Shown piece by piece: positions 1 to 8,544 of a stretch of DNA of 64,000 nt. The notes below the pieces were generated by a model. It had not been told where the DNA came from, did no database searches, and worked only from the letters and a program-made list of their open reading frames with translations. The stretch lies in NCBI RefSeq assembly GCF_002798305.1, contig NZ_PCGR01000001.1, positions 744,001 through 808,000 of the forward strand. Direction: 5' to 3'. Source of the DNA: Chryseomicrobium excrementi. GTDB taxonomy: Bacteria; Bacillota; Bacilli; Bacillales_A; Planococcaceae. A program made the translations under genes and the position numbers. Within the stretch, counting starts at the first letter, position 1. The number at the start of each line of letters is the position of its first letter.

Positions 1-333
1 GGAATCGGTGACATCGGAAATATCGTGTTACGCGACCGCCGCGTCCTTTCAGAAGAAGGGCTAGTTATTGTTGTGATGACTGTAGATATGAAAAAGAAAC
101 GCGTATTGTCAGGTCCCGACCTGATTTCTCGTGGATTCGTTTACATGCGTGAATCAGGAATGATGATTAATGAAGCGCAACAAATGCTGAATCGTCACGT
201 AAAAAGTCTTTCTAAAGAAAACCCTGAAGGCTGGGACGATTTAAAGTCTGAAATCATCAATGTTTTAGGACCGCATCTATACGACAAAACGAAACGCAAA
301 CCAATGATCTTACCGGTAATAATGGAAGTATAA
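1..333 (+). CDS. rnjA: Ribonuclease J1, C-terminal end (5' truncated by window edge)
   Basis: The reading frame is open from base 1, so only the last 110 residues are present. RNase J1 is a metallo-beta-lactamase/beta-CASP nuclease with endo- and 5'-exonuclease activity in mRNA turnover and rRNA maturation. What is visible is the C-terminal part, with the typical NIVLRDR and LVIVV stretch and the family ending [12 protein letters not shown]. The catalytic domain lies outside the window. In B. subtilis rnjA is close to ktrC, as here. It ends at a strong bidirectional terminator shared with ktrC. The assignment to J1 rather than J2 rests on the ending and on synteny. Confidence 0.9.
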   Translation, partial: GIGDIGNIVLRDRRVLSEEGLVIVVMTVDMKKKRVLSGPDLISRGFVYMRESGMMINEAQQMLNRHVKSLSKENPEGWDDLKSEIINVLGPHLYDKTKRKPMILPVIMEV

Positions 334-334
334 T

Positions 335-371
335 AAAAAGCTCATCCAATTTTTTGGATGAGCTTTTTTTA
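335..371. terminator. Bidirectional terminator between rnjA and ktrC
   Basis: A perfect stem (AAGCTCATCCAA / TTGGATGAGCTT) is flanked by an A-run and a T-run, so it can end transcripts from both directions. The last bases overlap the ktrC stop codon. Confidence 0.9.
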
Positions 372-1028
372 GTTAAAGACTTTCTTTTCGAAACGATTGA
401 TATCCACATCTGCCCCAATAATGATCATGATGTCATTCATTTGAAGCTTTTCGTCAGCCTGTGGAGAAACAATAATGTTAGAGCCTCTCTTGATTGCTAC
501 AATATTGATTCCATATTTCGCACGAATATCTAAATCAATAATTGAGTTCCCAGCAAGCTTCGAATTCACAATCAACTCCATGATAGAGTGTTCATCAGAA
601 AGTTCCAAGTAATCAAGAACATTATTCGATAAAATATTATTTGCAATACGAATTCCCATATCGCGCTCTGGGTGAACGACTTGATCAGCACCGATCTTCA
701 GCAGCACTTTCTCATGATAATCATTTTGCGCTTTTACAGTAATTTTCTTTACTCCTAGCTCCTTTAACATAAGCGTCGTCAAAATACTTGATTGAATGTT
801 GTCCCCAATCGCTACAATCACATGTTCAAAATTCCGAATCCCTAACGATTTTAATACAGCTTCATCTGTTGTATCTGCGACGACAGCCTGCGTGGCAATC
901 GGCGCAAATTCATCAACACGCTCGCTTTCAATATCAATTGCCATGACATCCACGCCTTGTTCAATAAGCTCTTTTACGATACTACCACCAAAACGACCTA
1001 GTCCAATTACTACGAATTCTTTTTTCAT
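369..1028 (-). CDS. ktrC: Ktr potassium uptake system, regulatory RCK subunit KtrC
   Basis: Cytoplasmic gating ring of a Ktr K+ transporter. The N-terminal Rossmann (RCK_N) domain has the nucleotide motif G9-L-G11-R-F-G14 and an acidic residue at D32. The RCK_C domain, which in this family binds c-di-AMP, covers about residues 135-219. I chose the ATG at 1028 (219 aa, MKKEFVVIG) over the ATG two codons upstream, because the AGGGG ribosome site is 6 bases from the former and touches the latter. The likely membrane partner is the KtrD-type channel at 15211-16563. Start and product agree with B. subtilis KtrC (YkqB). Confidence 0.92.
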   Translation of the reverse strand: MKKEFVVIGLGRFGGSIVKELIEQGVDVMAIDIESERVDEFAPIATQAVVADTTDEAVLKSLGIRNFEHVIVAIGDNIQSSILTTLMLKELGVKKITVKAQNDYHEKVLLKIGADQVVHPERDMGIRIANNILSNNVLDYLELSDEHSIMELIVNSKLAGNSIIDLDIRAKYGINIVAIKRGSNIIVSPQADEKLQMNDIMIIIGADVDINRFEKKVFN

Positions 1029-1081
1029 GCCCATCCCCTGCTTCCATGTTCCGTCTACATTATTTAGTTTACATCAAAATA

Positions 1082-1097
1082 CTTTCGATATCGAAAG
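1082..1097. promoter_or_regulatory. 16-bp perfect palindrome in the ktrC/potA intergenic region
   Basis: CTTTCGATATCGAAAG is a perfect palindrome 50 bases upstream of the potA start and just upstream of a TATGAT (1103-1108) that could be a -10 element. It looks like an operator, but no regulator gene is adjacent and I cannot name the binding protein. Confidence 0.4.
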
Positions 1098-1147
1098 AAA
1101 TCTATGATAAAATAAACACTAATCTTTGTCAATTTGGAGGTAGAGCC

Positions 1148-2254
1148 GTGTCGAATGAACCCATAATTCGTTTCGAAAATGTCAGCAAATCTTACGGAAC
1201 GAATGAACCTGTTTTACATACAATCAATTTTGAATTAGAACGGGGTAAATTTTATACTTTATTAGGGCCTTCGGGCTGTGGAAAAACAACGATTCTTCGT
1301 TTGATTGCTGGATTTATCCAACCTACAGAAGGAACTATCCATTTGAACGGAAAAGTCATCAACAATGTACCAGCTAACAATCGTCAAGTAAATACAGTGT
1401 TTCAAGATTATGCGTTATTTCCTCATTTAAATGTCTATGAGAACATTGCATTTGGTCTTAGAATCAAAAAAATGAAATCGAAAGAAATTGATGCCAAAGT
1501 GAAAGAAGCTCTTCGCTTCGTTAACTTGGATGGGTACGAAAAACGAGAAATCAGTGAGATGTCTGGTGGGCAACGTCAGCGCGTCGCCATTGCTCGTGCA
1601 ATCGTGAATGATCCTGAAATCATTTTACTAGACGAGCCTCTATCGGCTCTTGATTTAAAGTTGCGTACAGAAATGCAATACGAGTTGCGTGAGTTGCAGC
1701 AACGTCTCGGGAAGACATTTATCTTTGTAACACACGATCAAGAAGAAGCACTTGCCATGTCAGATGAGATTTTTGTTATGAATCATGGTCAGATTGTACA
1801 AAGTGGTACACCTCTTGATATTTATGACGAGCCTATCAATCGTTTTGTTGCAGACTTTATTGGAGAATCTAATATCGTCGAAGGCATTATGATTGCAGAC
1901 TATCGAGTACAGATCGGTTCGAAAGAATTTGAGTGTGTCGATAAAGGGCTTACTCCTGGAGAAAAAGTCGATGTCGTGATTCGCCCTGAAGATTTAGAAA
2001 TCAAAGCAGTAAATCAAGGCAAAATGAATGTCCGTGTTGATACACAATTGTTCCGCGGTGTTCATTATGAGCTGTCCACTTACGATGAAGACGGGAACGA
2101 ATGGCTTGTTCACTCGACTCGTAAGGCAGAGGTTGGATCTACAATTGGACTTGATTTTGACCCTGAAGCTATCCACATCATGCGATTGAATGAATCAGAA
2201 GAGGATTTTGATCGTCGACTGGAATCGTATGAGGTACCTGCCAATGGAAACTAA
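1148..2254 (+). CDS. potA: Spermidine/putrescine ABC transporter ATP-binding protein PotA
   Basis: ATPase that powers polyamine import through PotBC. From the GTG start (368 aa) the Walker A GPSGCGKT is at 40-47, the Q-loop Q at 86, the signature SGGQ at 139-142, Walker B ILLDEP at 159-164 and the switch His at 196. A C-terminal TOBE domain lies at about 280-350. The frame is open further upstream, but the GTG at 1148 has GGAGG (1136-1140) 7 bases before it and gives the family length. The next gene starts inside its 3' end, which indicates translational coupling. Polyamine substrate is inferred from family and gene order. Confidence 0.95.
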   Translation: MSNEPIIRFENVSKSYGTNEPVLHTINFELERGKFYTLLGPSGCGKTTILRLIAGFIQPTEGTIHLNGKVINNVPANNRQVNTVFQDYALFPHLNVYENIAFGLRIKKMKSKEIDAKVKEALRFVNLDGYEKREISEMSGGQRQRVAIARAIVNDPEIILLDEPLSALDLKLRTEMQYELRELQQRLGKTFIFVTHDQEEALAMSDEIFVMNHGQIVQSGTPLDIYDEPINRFVADFIGESNIVEGIMIADYRVQIGSKEFECVDKGLTPGEKVDVVIRPEDLEIKAVNQGKMNVRVDTQLFRGVHYELSTYDEDGNEWLVHSTRKAEVGSTIGLDFDPEAIHIMRLNESEEDFDRRLESYEVPANGN

Positions 2255-3062
2255 ATCTCGTACATTTTTGATGGTCCCTTATTATCTATGGATGGTATTG
2301 TTCGTCGTGGCACCAATTGCGCTGGTCGGCTACTATTCCTTTTTTGATATCCAAGGGAACTTCACTCTCGCGAATTACCAGAATTTCTTTTCGGGAACTT
2401 ATTTGTCTCTAACGCTCAGTTCCTTTTGGTATGCCTTTTTAATTACAGTGTTTACACTTTTAATTGCGTATCCGACTGCTTATTGGATCACTAAAACGAA
2501 ACAGAAGCAGCTATGGCTTTTATTAATCATCATTCCTTCATGGATCAACCTGCTTTTGAAGACATATGCCTTCATAGGGATCTTTGGTATGAACGGATCT
2601 ATCAACAACGTGTTGACGTTCTTAGGTCTTGAACGCCAACAAATTTTATATACTGATTTCAGCTTTATTTTCGTATCGGTGTATATTTTTATTCCATTTA
2701 TGATCTTACCCATCTTTAATGCTCTTGATAAATTAAATCCAGGGCTTGTAGACGCATCTAACGATTTAGGTGCCAGTCAGTGGGTCACATTCCGAAAAGT
2801 CATTTGGCCGCTTACAGTTGGGGGCGTAAAAGCTGGAATCCAAGCAACATTTATTCCTGCCCTATCCCTCTTTATGATTACGCGCTTAATTGCTGGAAAC
2901 AAAGTCATCACACTCGGTACAGCTATTGAGCAACAATTCCTTGTTACGCAGAACTGGGGAATGGGGTCAACGATTGCTGTCTTCCTGATTGTCTTCATGG
3001 TCATCATTATGATTCTTACTGGCGACCGGGAGAAAGGAGGAAACCAACGTGGGAACTACTAG
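2244..3062 (+). CDS. potB: Spermidine/putrescine ABC transporter permease PotB
   Basis: Integral membrane permease of the polyamine importer, 272 aa with about six hydrophobic segments. The permease EAA-type loop is seen as [20 protein letters not shown] near residue 170. The ATG at 2244 is chosen because GAGG lies 8 bases before it and it matches PotB N-termini ([16 protein letters not shown]). This start overlaps the potA end by 11 bases; an ATG five codons earlier is possible. Its end overlaps potC by 14 bases, so A, B, C and D form one tightly packed operon. Confidence 0.92.
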   Translation: METKSRTFLMVPYYLWMVLFVVAPIALVGYYSFFDIQGNFTLANYQNFFSGTYLSLTLSSFWYAFLITVFTLLIAYPTAYWITKTKQKQLWLLLIIIPSWINLLLKTYAFIGIFGMNGSINNVLTFLGLERQQILYTDFSFIFVSVYIFIPFMILPIFNALDKLNPGLVDASNDLGASQWVTFRKVIWPLTVGGVKAGIQATFIPALSLFMITRLIAGNKVITLGTAIEQQFLVTQNWGMGSTIAVFLIVFMVIIMILTGDREKGGNQRGNY

Positions 3063-3852
3063 TAAATTAGCAAAACTTTACTTAGCTCTAGTATTTATCA
3101 TTCTATATGCACCTATCTTCTATTTGATTTTCTACTCTTTCAACAGTGCTGGAAACATGTCAAATTTTGAAGGCTTTACTTGGGAACATTATGCAGCTGT
3201 TTTTGAAGATACTCGTTTATTGAGTATCGTTGTGAATACTATTATCGTAGCATTACTTTCTGCTTTGATTTCTACGGCAATAGGAGTTCTCGGTGCAGTT
3301 GGTATTGTCTATATTACCAACAAACGCTTGCGCCAATCGTTGTTGTCCTTGAATAACGTCTTGATTGTCAGTCCAGATGTTATTATTGGGGCTTCCTTCC
3401 TTATCTTGTTCACTATGATTGGAGTCAAACTAGGATTTGCCTCTGTATTAATCTCTCACATCGCATTCAGTGTCCCGATTGTCGTCATCATGGTCTTGCC
3501 AAAGTTACAGGAAATGAGTTCCACTCTTGTAGATGCAGCAAGAGACCTTGGAGCGAGTCGCCGAGATGTGTTCACACGCGTTATTGTGCCTTATATTCGT
3601 CCTGGTATCTTTGCTGGCTTCTTTCTTGCCTTGACCTATTCACTTGATGACTTCGCTGTAACATTCTTCGTGACAGGAAACGGCTTCGCCACACTTTCTG
3701 TAGAGATTTATTCTATGGCACGCGCAGGTATTACACTTACCATTAATGCGCTGTCTGGTTTGCTGTTCATCGTTACTTTAATTTTAGTGTTGGGTTACTA
3801 CTTCGTCGCCAACCGCGCGAAAACACCTTTCCAAGCGGGGGTGCCTAAATAA
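3049..3852 (+). CDS. potC: Spermidine/putrescine ABC transporter permease PotC
   Basis: Second permease of the polyamine importer, 267 aa, hydrophobic throughout with about six membrane segments. The cytoplasmic EAA loop reads DAARDLGASRRDVFTRVIVP. It starts at a GTG with an AAAGGAGG ribosome site, inside the end of potB. Its TAA shares one base with the potD ATG. Family identity is clear; polyamine specificity follows from PotA and PotD. Confidence 0.93.
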   Translation: MGTTSKLAKLYLALVFIILYAPIFYLIFYSFNSAGNMSNFEGFTWEHYAAVFEDTRLLSIVVNTIIVALLSALISTAIGVLGAVGIVYITNKRLRQSLLSLNNVLIVSPDVIIGASFLILFTMIGVKLGFASVLISHIAFSVPIVVIMVLPKLQEMSSTLVDAARDLGASRRDVFTRVIVPYIRPGIFAGFFLALTYSLDDFAVTFFVTGNGFATLSVEIYSMARAGITLTINALSGLLFIVTLILVLGYYFVANRAKTPFQAGVPK

Positions 3853-4931
3853 TGAAATCGTTAGTACAAACTATTATTGTGTTACTAGTAGCCGTTGCAA
3901 TCTTGTTTTATGTCAACACTCAGTTAAACGAATCGTCTTCTAGTGCAAGTTCAGATACCATCACAGTCTTTAACTGGGGGGAATATATCGACCCAGAACT
4001 AGTTGATCGTTTTGAACAAGAAACTGGTATACGCGTCATTTATGAAACATTTGATTCCAATGAAGCGATGCTTACAAAAATTCAGCAAGGCGGAACCCGT
4101 TATGATGTAGCTATGCCTTCAGAATATATGATTGAGAAGATGAAGGAAGAAGAGTTGCTGATTCCAATCGATCAATCTAAATTGCCAAACCTACAAAATA
4201 TAGATCCTTATTTCCTAGACCTTCCTTTCGACCCTGGAAATCAGTACTCGATCCCCTATTTTTGGGGTACAGTTGGTATTGCTTTCAATCCTACGTTGTT
4301 AGATGGCCAAACTTTTGAAAGTTGGAACGACCTTTGGTCACCTGAGCTGAAACAGGAAGTCATTTTAGTCGATGGTGCCCGTGAAGTCATGGGAATGGGC
4401 TTAAATACACTGGGGTACTCTTTGAACTCTACGGATGAGACTGAGTTGCGTGCAGCAACGGACCGCCTTAAAGAGATGGGCCCTAATGTAAAAGCCATCA
4501 TAGGAGATGAAATTGTAGAGACGATGCGTCGTGGTGAAGCTGCTATTGCCCTTGTCTGGTCCGGTCAAGCTGCAGATATTATGTATGTGAATGAAGACAT
4601 TGACTATAGTGTTCCGGAAGAAGGATCAAATCTATGGTTTGATAATATGATCATCCCGAAAACAGCTGGAAATGTGGAGGGTGCTCACAAATTCATCAAT
4701 TTCATGCTAGATGCAGAAGTGGCGGCTCAAAATGCGGATTACGTAGGGTATTCTACTCCAAACTCAGCAGCTATTGAACTAATGGATCCAGAAGTTACAG
4801 GCGACACGCGCTTCTATCCGACTGAAGAGATGCGGGAGCGTTTGGAAGTCTATCAAAACCTTGGACCAGAAAAGTTAGGTCTGTATAATGAGTTATTTTT
4901 AGAATTTAAGATGAGTATGAATCAAAATTAA
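3852..4931 (+). CDS. potD: Spermidine/putrescine-binding protein PotD
   Basis: Extracytoplasmic binding protein that delivers polyamines to PotBC, 359 aa. The mature part starts around TITVFNWGEYIDPELVDRF, typical of the PotD/PotF group. The N-terminal hydrophobic segment (about 5-24) is not followed by a lipobox cysteine, so the protein is probably held by an uncleaved N-terminal anchor. To my knowledge this also occurs in other Bacillus PotD proteins. Last gene of potABCD; a terminator follows 4 bases after the stop. Confidence 0.93.
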   Translation: MKSLVQTIIVLLVAVAILFYVNTQLNESSSSASSDTITVFNWGEYIDPELVDRFEQETGIRVIYETFDSNEAMLTKIQQGGTRYDVAMPSEYMIEKMKEEELLIPIDQSKLPNLQNIDPYFLDLPFDPGNQYSIPYFWGTVGIAFNPTLLDGQTFESWNDLWSPELKQEVILVDGAREVMGMGLNTLGYSLNSTDETELRAATDRLKEMGPNVKAIIGDEIVETMRRGEAAIALVWSGQAADIMYVNEDIDYSVPEEGSNLWFDNMIIPKTAGNVEGAHKFINFMLDAEVAAQNADYVGYSTPNSAAIELMDPEVTGDTRFYPTEEMRERLEVYQNLGPEKLGLYNELFLEFKMSMNQN

Positions 4932-4934
4932 TTA

Positions 4935-4970
4935 AAAGACCTTCTTCCAAGTGAAGAGGGTCTTTATTTT
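4935..4970 (+). terminator. Rho-independent terminator of potABCD
   Basis: Stem AAAGACCTTCTTC / GAAGAGGGTCTTT with one G-T pair and a short loop, followed by TATTTT. Confidence 0.85.
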
Positions 4971-4984
4971 GAGTTCCGAAATTT

Positions 4985-5011
4985 TTGATTTAAAATCACC
5001 TATGTTATACT
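4985..5011 (+). promoter_or_regulatory. Candidate sigma-A promoter of the MFS exporter gene
   Basis: TTGATT (4985-4990) and TATACT (5006-5011) with a rather short 15-base spacer, 36 bases before the start codon. A small CTAG-TTA-CTAG repeat follows. Confidence 0.4.
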
Positions 5012-5046
5012 CTTTTCATCACTAGTTACTAGAAAGCGGGAGTCCT

Positions 5047-6252
5047 ATGAAAAAAAAGAATCCTTTTGTTATCTATCTTTTGATGTTCAACATGTTCATT
5101 ATCATGGCTGGAATTGGATTAATCGTACCAATCATGCCGAAATACTTAGAGACATTTGGAGCTGCAGGACAAGCATTAGGGCTCATCATAGCAGCTTTTG
5201 CATTCGCCCAGTTTGTTTTTTCTCCAATCGCAGGAGACTTATCAGACAAATACGGACGAAAGAAAATGATTGTCATAGGTCTCGCGTTATTCGGTCTCTC
5301 TCAATTATGGTTTGGTACAGCAACGCAAGAATGGATGCTTTATGCTGCTCGTTTCATCAGTGGAATCGGTGGTGCTTTTTTAATTCCACCGACAATGGCA
5401 TTCGTAGCTGATATTACTACTTACGAGGAACGTGGAAAAGGCATGGGATATATTGGTGCTGCCATGTCTCTCGGCTTCATGATCGGTCCTGGAATCGGGG
5501 GTCTATTCTCTGCTATCAGCCTGAACTTCCCATTTTATGTATCTGCGGCAACAGCGCTCACTGCAATGATCTTCTCCATCTTTGTTTTACCAGACATACG
5601 CAACTCTGAAGTAGCTGAACCGTCAAAACCAAAAGAAAACATTGTAAAGCAGATGAAAAGATCGTTTTACACACCTTATTTTATGATGCTTCTTATCATC
5701 TTCGTCTTCTCTTTCGGAATTGCTAACTTCCAAGCCACTTTCGCTCTCTACATGAACTACAAGTTTGATTTCACTCCTGAACAAATTGCCATCGTGTTGA
5801 CAGCTGGAGGTTTTGTTGGAGTGGTCATTCAAATGTTTTTGATCGAAAAACTGTTCAAACGGTTTGGCGAAATGGCGATTATATTGAGCAGCTTAGCATT
5901 CGCTGCAATTACGCTGTTCGGAATGTTATTTGTCAATCAGTTCTTTTCCATTTTACTTGTAGCGACTCTGTTCTCCATCGCTGTCACTTTGATTCGTCCT
6001 GCAGTAAATACAGTGGTATCGAAGCTAGCAGGTGCAGAACAAGGCTTTGCAGCAGGTATGAACAATGCTTATATGAGTTTAGGAAACATGGTTGGTCCGG
6101 CTCTCGCTGGTCTCCTATTTGATGTGGACTACAACCTTCCTTTCACGGTCGGGTCTGTAGTATTGTTAGGTACCTTCTTTTTAACGTATGCTTGGATGAA
6201 GAAAAAACAAATCAATCTGCAACAAACGCAAACAGAGCAGGGTACTCCTTAA
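5047..6252 (+). CDS. MFS multidrug-type efflux transporter (YkuC/NorA-like)
   Basis: Proton-driven exporter of the major facilitator superfamily, 401 aa with 12 hydrophobic segments. Motif A (GDLSDKYGRKK, about 60-70) and the antiporter motif C (about 134-147, MSLGFMIGPGIGG) place it in the drug:H+ antiporter group with NorA, Bmr and Blt. The ATG has GGGAG upstream. It is convergent with ccpC; the two stop codons overlap in the loop of one hairpin. B. subtilis has the efflux gene ykuC in the same neighbourhood, so YkuC is the likely counterpart. Substrate unknown. Confidence 0.85.
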   Translation: MKKKNPFVIYLLMFNMFIIMAGIGLIVPIMPKYLETFGAAGQALGLIIAAFAFAQFVFSPIAGDLSDKYGRKKMIVIGLALFGLSQLWFGTATQEWMLYAARFISGIGGAFLIPPTMAFVADITTYEERGKGMGYIGAAMSLGFMIGPGIGGLFSAISLNFPFYVSAATALTAMIFSIFVLPDIRNSEVAEPSKPKENIVKQMKRSFYTPYFMMLLIIFVFSFGIANFQATFALYMNYKFDFTPEQIAIVLTAGGFVGVVIQMFLIEKLFKRFGEMAIILSSLAFAAITLFGMLFVNQFFSILLVATLFSIAVTLIRPAVNTVVSKLAGAEQGFAAGMNNAYMSLGNMVGPALAGLLFDVDYNLPFTVGSVVLLGTFFLTYAWMKKKQINLQQTQTEQGTP

Positions 6253-6269
6253 CGGAGTTCCTGCTCTGT
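6232..6269. terminator. Hairpin shared by the 3' ends of the MFS gene and ccpC
   Basis: A long inverted repeat (ACAGAGCAGG...ACTCC / GGAGT...CCTGCTCTGT) has a five-base loop, TTAAC. Both stop codons fall on that loop: TAA at 6250-6252 on + and at 6249-6251 on -. No T-run follows on either side, so it may be a barrier or 3'-end stabiliser rather than a standard terminator. Confidence 0.55.
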
Positions 6270-7127
6270 CTCTGTTGTAGCCATTTTTACAAAACTTTGA
6301 ACTTGTGGTAGTTCAAATGCAGCATCATAACCAATCAACCATGTATCTCGTGTCAACTCAAAAGCCGGATCTTCGTGATTGAGAGGTATTTTATTGATAT
6401 GATCATAGTCCGATAATGTAATGGATGGCAAAATTGCATAGCCAAGACCATTCAATGCCATCTGTTTACACGTCTCAATCTGATCAACTACTATTTGCTG
6501 CTTCGGTGTCATGGAGAAATTCTTTTGCCACCACTGTTGAATTTCTTGGTAGTAACTCGAATCGCTTTTGAATTGAATAAATGGTTTGTTTGACTTTTGA
6601 ATATCCTCGAGAGTCGTCATTTCCTGATCAACAAGATACAGAGTATCTTTGAACAAGTGGATTTTTTTTCCCTTCCACTCGGTCTGTCCCCTCACAATCC
6701 CAATCTGCGCCTCCCCTTCCACCAAAGAACGAACGATTTCAGAACTCCAGCCTGTATGAAGAGAAATCTTGGCTTCCGGATAGTGACTGACATATTTTTT
6801 CAATACAGTCGGCAGCCAATTTTGGCCTACAATGGATGCGCAGGCAATTTTGAGAGTCCCGTGTACTTTTGAAGATAGTACCTGCACTTTCTCTCGTGCC
6901 TGTTCTTGCTTCAAGAGCACCTCTTCACTAAAATCAATCACAATTTCTCCTGATGGAGTTGGCATCAGACCTTTTTGGGAACGTATAAACAGTTGTGTTC
7001 CCCAGTCCTTCTCAATATTTTGCAAACGTAGAGATAGCGCAGGCTGCGTCAAAAACAACTTTTCTGCTGCTCTCCGCATATTTTGTTCTTTTGACAAGAT
7101 GGAGATGATCTCATAATCCGAATACAT
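6249..7127 (-). CDS. ccpC: LysR-family regulator CcpC (citrate-responsive)
   Basis: Transcription regulator of 292 aa. The N-terminal winged helix (about 1-60) contains NMRRAAEKLFLTQPALSLRLQ, and an effector-binding domain covers about 86-290. In B. subtilis CcpC represses citZ and citB and responds to citrate. The assignment rests on sequence character and on synteny, since cbpB (ykuL) lies directly upstream here and in B. subtilis. GGAGG precedes the ATG by 8 bases. A terminator separates it from cbpB, so it probably has its own promoter near 7130-7180. Confidence 0.85.
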   Translation of the reverse strand: MYSDYEIISILSKEQNMRRAAEKLFLTQPALSLRLQNIEKDWGTQLFIRSQKGLMPTPSGEIVIDFSEEVLLKQEQAREKVQVLSSKVHGTLKIACASIVGQNWLPTVLKKYVSHYPEAKISLHTGWSSEIVRSLVEGEAQIGIVRGQTEWKGKKIHLFKDTLYLVDQEMTTLEDIQKSNKPFIQFKSDSSYYQEIQQWWQKNFSMTPKQQIVVDQIETCKQMALNGLGYAILPSITLSDYDHINKIPLNHEDPAFELTRDTWLIGYDAAFELPQVQSFVKMATTETEQELR

Positions 7128-7146
7128 GATGTCGTTCCTCCTCTAG

Positions 7147-7174
7147 AAAAAAAACCCTTTTCACAAGGGTTTTT
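7147..7174 (-). terminator. Terminator downstream of cbpB
   Basis: On the minus strand AAAAACCCTT / AAGGGTTTTT with a short GTGAA-type loop and a T-run, directly after the cbpB stop. Confidence 0.8.
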
Positions 7175-7619
7175 ATGATTCAAGAGATAAATATAATTGT
7201 TTTTTCAGTTGTTTCATAACTACGCGTCTTGTAAGAATCCCCAAAAACATGTCATCGTAATCTACGACACAAATATAGGGATGATTGATGAGAAGGTCTA
7301 ACGCTCGCTGGAATGTATCATTCTCATGAATCTTAACGAAATCTCGAGTCATTACATCATCCACTTTGATGGAATCTAGTCGTTCATATTCTATACGATC
7401 GAGTCCTAAGATCTCATCAGTAATTTGTTGTACACTAACCATTCCATGCATACGGAATTTCATATCAAGAACAGGTATTGATGAATAACCTGTCTTAGTT
7501 AAAACAAGAAGTGCATGCTCTGTATTATTACCAATTTGAACATGAGCTACTTTTTCAGAGGGTATAATGAAGTCTTTGATCGGCAGCTTCAAAAAATCTC
7601 TTGAGCTTACTGAAAGCAT
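7173..7619 (-). CDS. cbpB: c-di-AMP-binding CBS-domain protein CbpB (DarB)
   Basis: Small cytoplasmic protein, 148 aa, made almost wholly of two CBS motifs (about 15-70 and 85-140). The B. subtilis orthologue YkuL/DarB binds c-di-AMP and, when free of it, contacts the (p)ppGpp synthetase Rel and pyruvate carboxylase. Here the evidence is size, CBS pattern (GYSSIPVLD, HPYICVVD) and position next to ccpC. A GGAG ribosome site precedes the ATG. Together with ktrC and ktrD it makes the region rich in c-di-AMP targets. Confidence 0.88.
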   Translation of the reverse strand: MLSVSSRDFLKLPIKDFIIPSEKVAHVQIGNNTEHALLVLTKTGYSSIPVLDMKFRMHGMVSVQQITDEILGLDRIEYERLDSIKVDDVMTRDFVKIHENDTFQRALDLLINHPYICVVDYDDMFLGILTRRVVMKQLKKQLYLSLES

Positions 7620-7685
7620 GTCTATCTACTCCTTTTTTCTGCTCTTCCATCATAGCACAGAAAAAATTGGAATACGAAAGATTCA

Positions 7686-8444
7686 TCAGAAAGGGTGACT
7701 ATTTAACCACTGACCCCCATCTAAAGTAACGATTTCTCCATTCATATAGGCTGCTTTATCAGATAGTATGAATGCAGCCAACTCTGCGATTTCCTCTGGT
7801 TTTCCTAAGCGGCCAAGTGGGACGGATTTCAGAGTGCGTTCAGCTGCTTGCTCCGACTCCCATAGCTTATCAGCACCACCGGTACGTTCAATAGGACCAG
7901 GAGCTATCCCATTAACACGAATCCCATATTTGGATCCCCATTCTACTGCCAGCGTTCGCGTTAGTGACATAACCCCTGCTTTGGCTGCCGCTGAGTGAAC
8001 CACGCCCGCTCCAGCTCCCCAAGCATAAGTCGCGAGCATGTTTAAAATAGCACCTTGTTTTTTGTTTTCAATCCAGTAGTTCCCCGCAGCATGAGAGCAA
8101 TAGAATGAGCCATTTAAAACAATATCAATCACTGCTTTCCAACCATTAGGGCTAAGTTTCTCAGAAGCAACTAAAAAGTTGCCCGCCGCATTGTTTACTA
8201 GCACATCAACTGAGCCAAATCGTTCAACTGTGAAAGCGACCATTGCTTTCGCATGTTCTGGCTCTCTGACATCCATTTGAAAAATATCGATGGAACCCAT
8301 GGAACTAAATTCGTCTTTGACCGATTGCAATCGCTCTAAATCTCGGCCCGTGATCACTACTTGATCGCCGTCTTGCAAAAACTTTTTCGCCATGTACTTG
8401 CCCATTCCTGATGACCCGCCTGTAATGATGACTGTTTTCCCCAT
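7686..8444 (-). CDS. fadH: 2,4-dienoyl-CoA reductase FadH (short-chain dehydrogenase)
   Basis: NADPH-dependent reductase for beta-oxidation of unsaturated fatty acids. It is a 252-aa SDR protein with TGGSSGMG (8-15) for the cofactor and NNAAG (84-88). The usual YxxxK is altered: Y140 lies early in TYAWGAGAG and S151-AAA-K155 supplies the lysine. This spacing is characteristic of dienoyl-CoA reductases. It matches B. subtilis YkuF (FadH). A near-perfect FadR-type palindrome is 17 bases upstream of the start, supporting control by fatty acyl-CoA availability. B. subtilis has fadG beside it; no such gene is present here. Confidence 0.88.
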   Translation of the reverse strand: MGKTVIITGGSSGMGKYMAKKFLQDGDQVVITGRDLERLQSVKDEFSSMGSIDIFQMDVREPEHAKAMVAFTVERFGSVDVLVNNAAGNFLVASEKLSPNGWKAVIDIVLNGSFYCSHAAGNYWIENKKQGAILNMLATYAWGAGAGVVHSAAAKAGVMSLTRTLAVEWGSKYGIRVNGIAPGPIERTGGADKLWESEQAAERTLKSVPLGRLGKPEEIAELAAFILSDKAAYMNGEIVTLDGGQWLNSHPF

Positions 8445-8460
8445 TTGAACCCCTCCAAAT

Positions 8461-8478
8461 TGAATGAATATTCACTCA
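8461..8478. promoter_or_regulatory. FadR-type operator upstream of fadH
   Basis: TGAATGAATATTCACTCA is an 18-bp palindrome with one mismatched pair. It fits the B. subtilis FadR box (TGAATGA-N4-TCATTCA) with one change, and fadH is a known FadR target there. The site lies between the fadH start and the ykyB promoter. Confidence 0.75.
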
Positions 8479-8517
8479 TAATAGTACAGGAATAGAAGCT
8501 GCTTGACTAGTAGTTTC

Positions 8518-8526
8518 TGGTATACT
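8518..8526 (+). promoter_or_regulatory. Extended -10 element of the ykyB promoter
   Basis: TGG-TATACT fits the extended -10 pattern (TGnTATAAT-like). A TTGACT (8503-8508) lies too close (12 bases) to serve as a normal -35. Confidence 0.5.
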
Positions 8527-8544
8527 ACAAAGAGAGGTGAATTT

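Noticed and set aside
796-1107. 103-codon frame on + opposite ktrC
   Set aside because: It is a shadow of ktrC with no ribosome site and no family resemblance.
4931-5046. A second operator-like repeat (CTAG-TTA-CTAG) before the MFS gene
   Set aside because: Too short to distinguish from chance.
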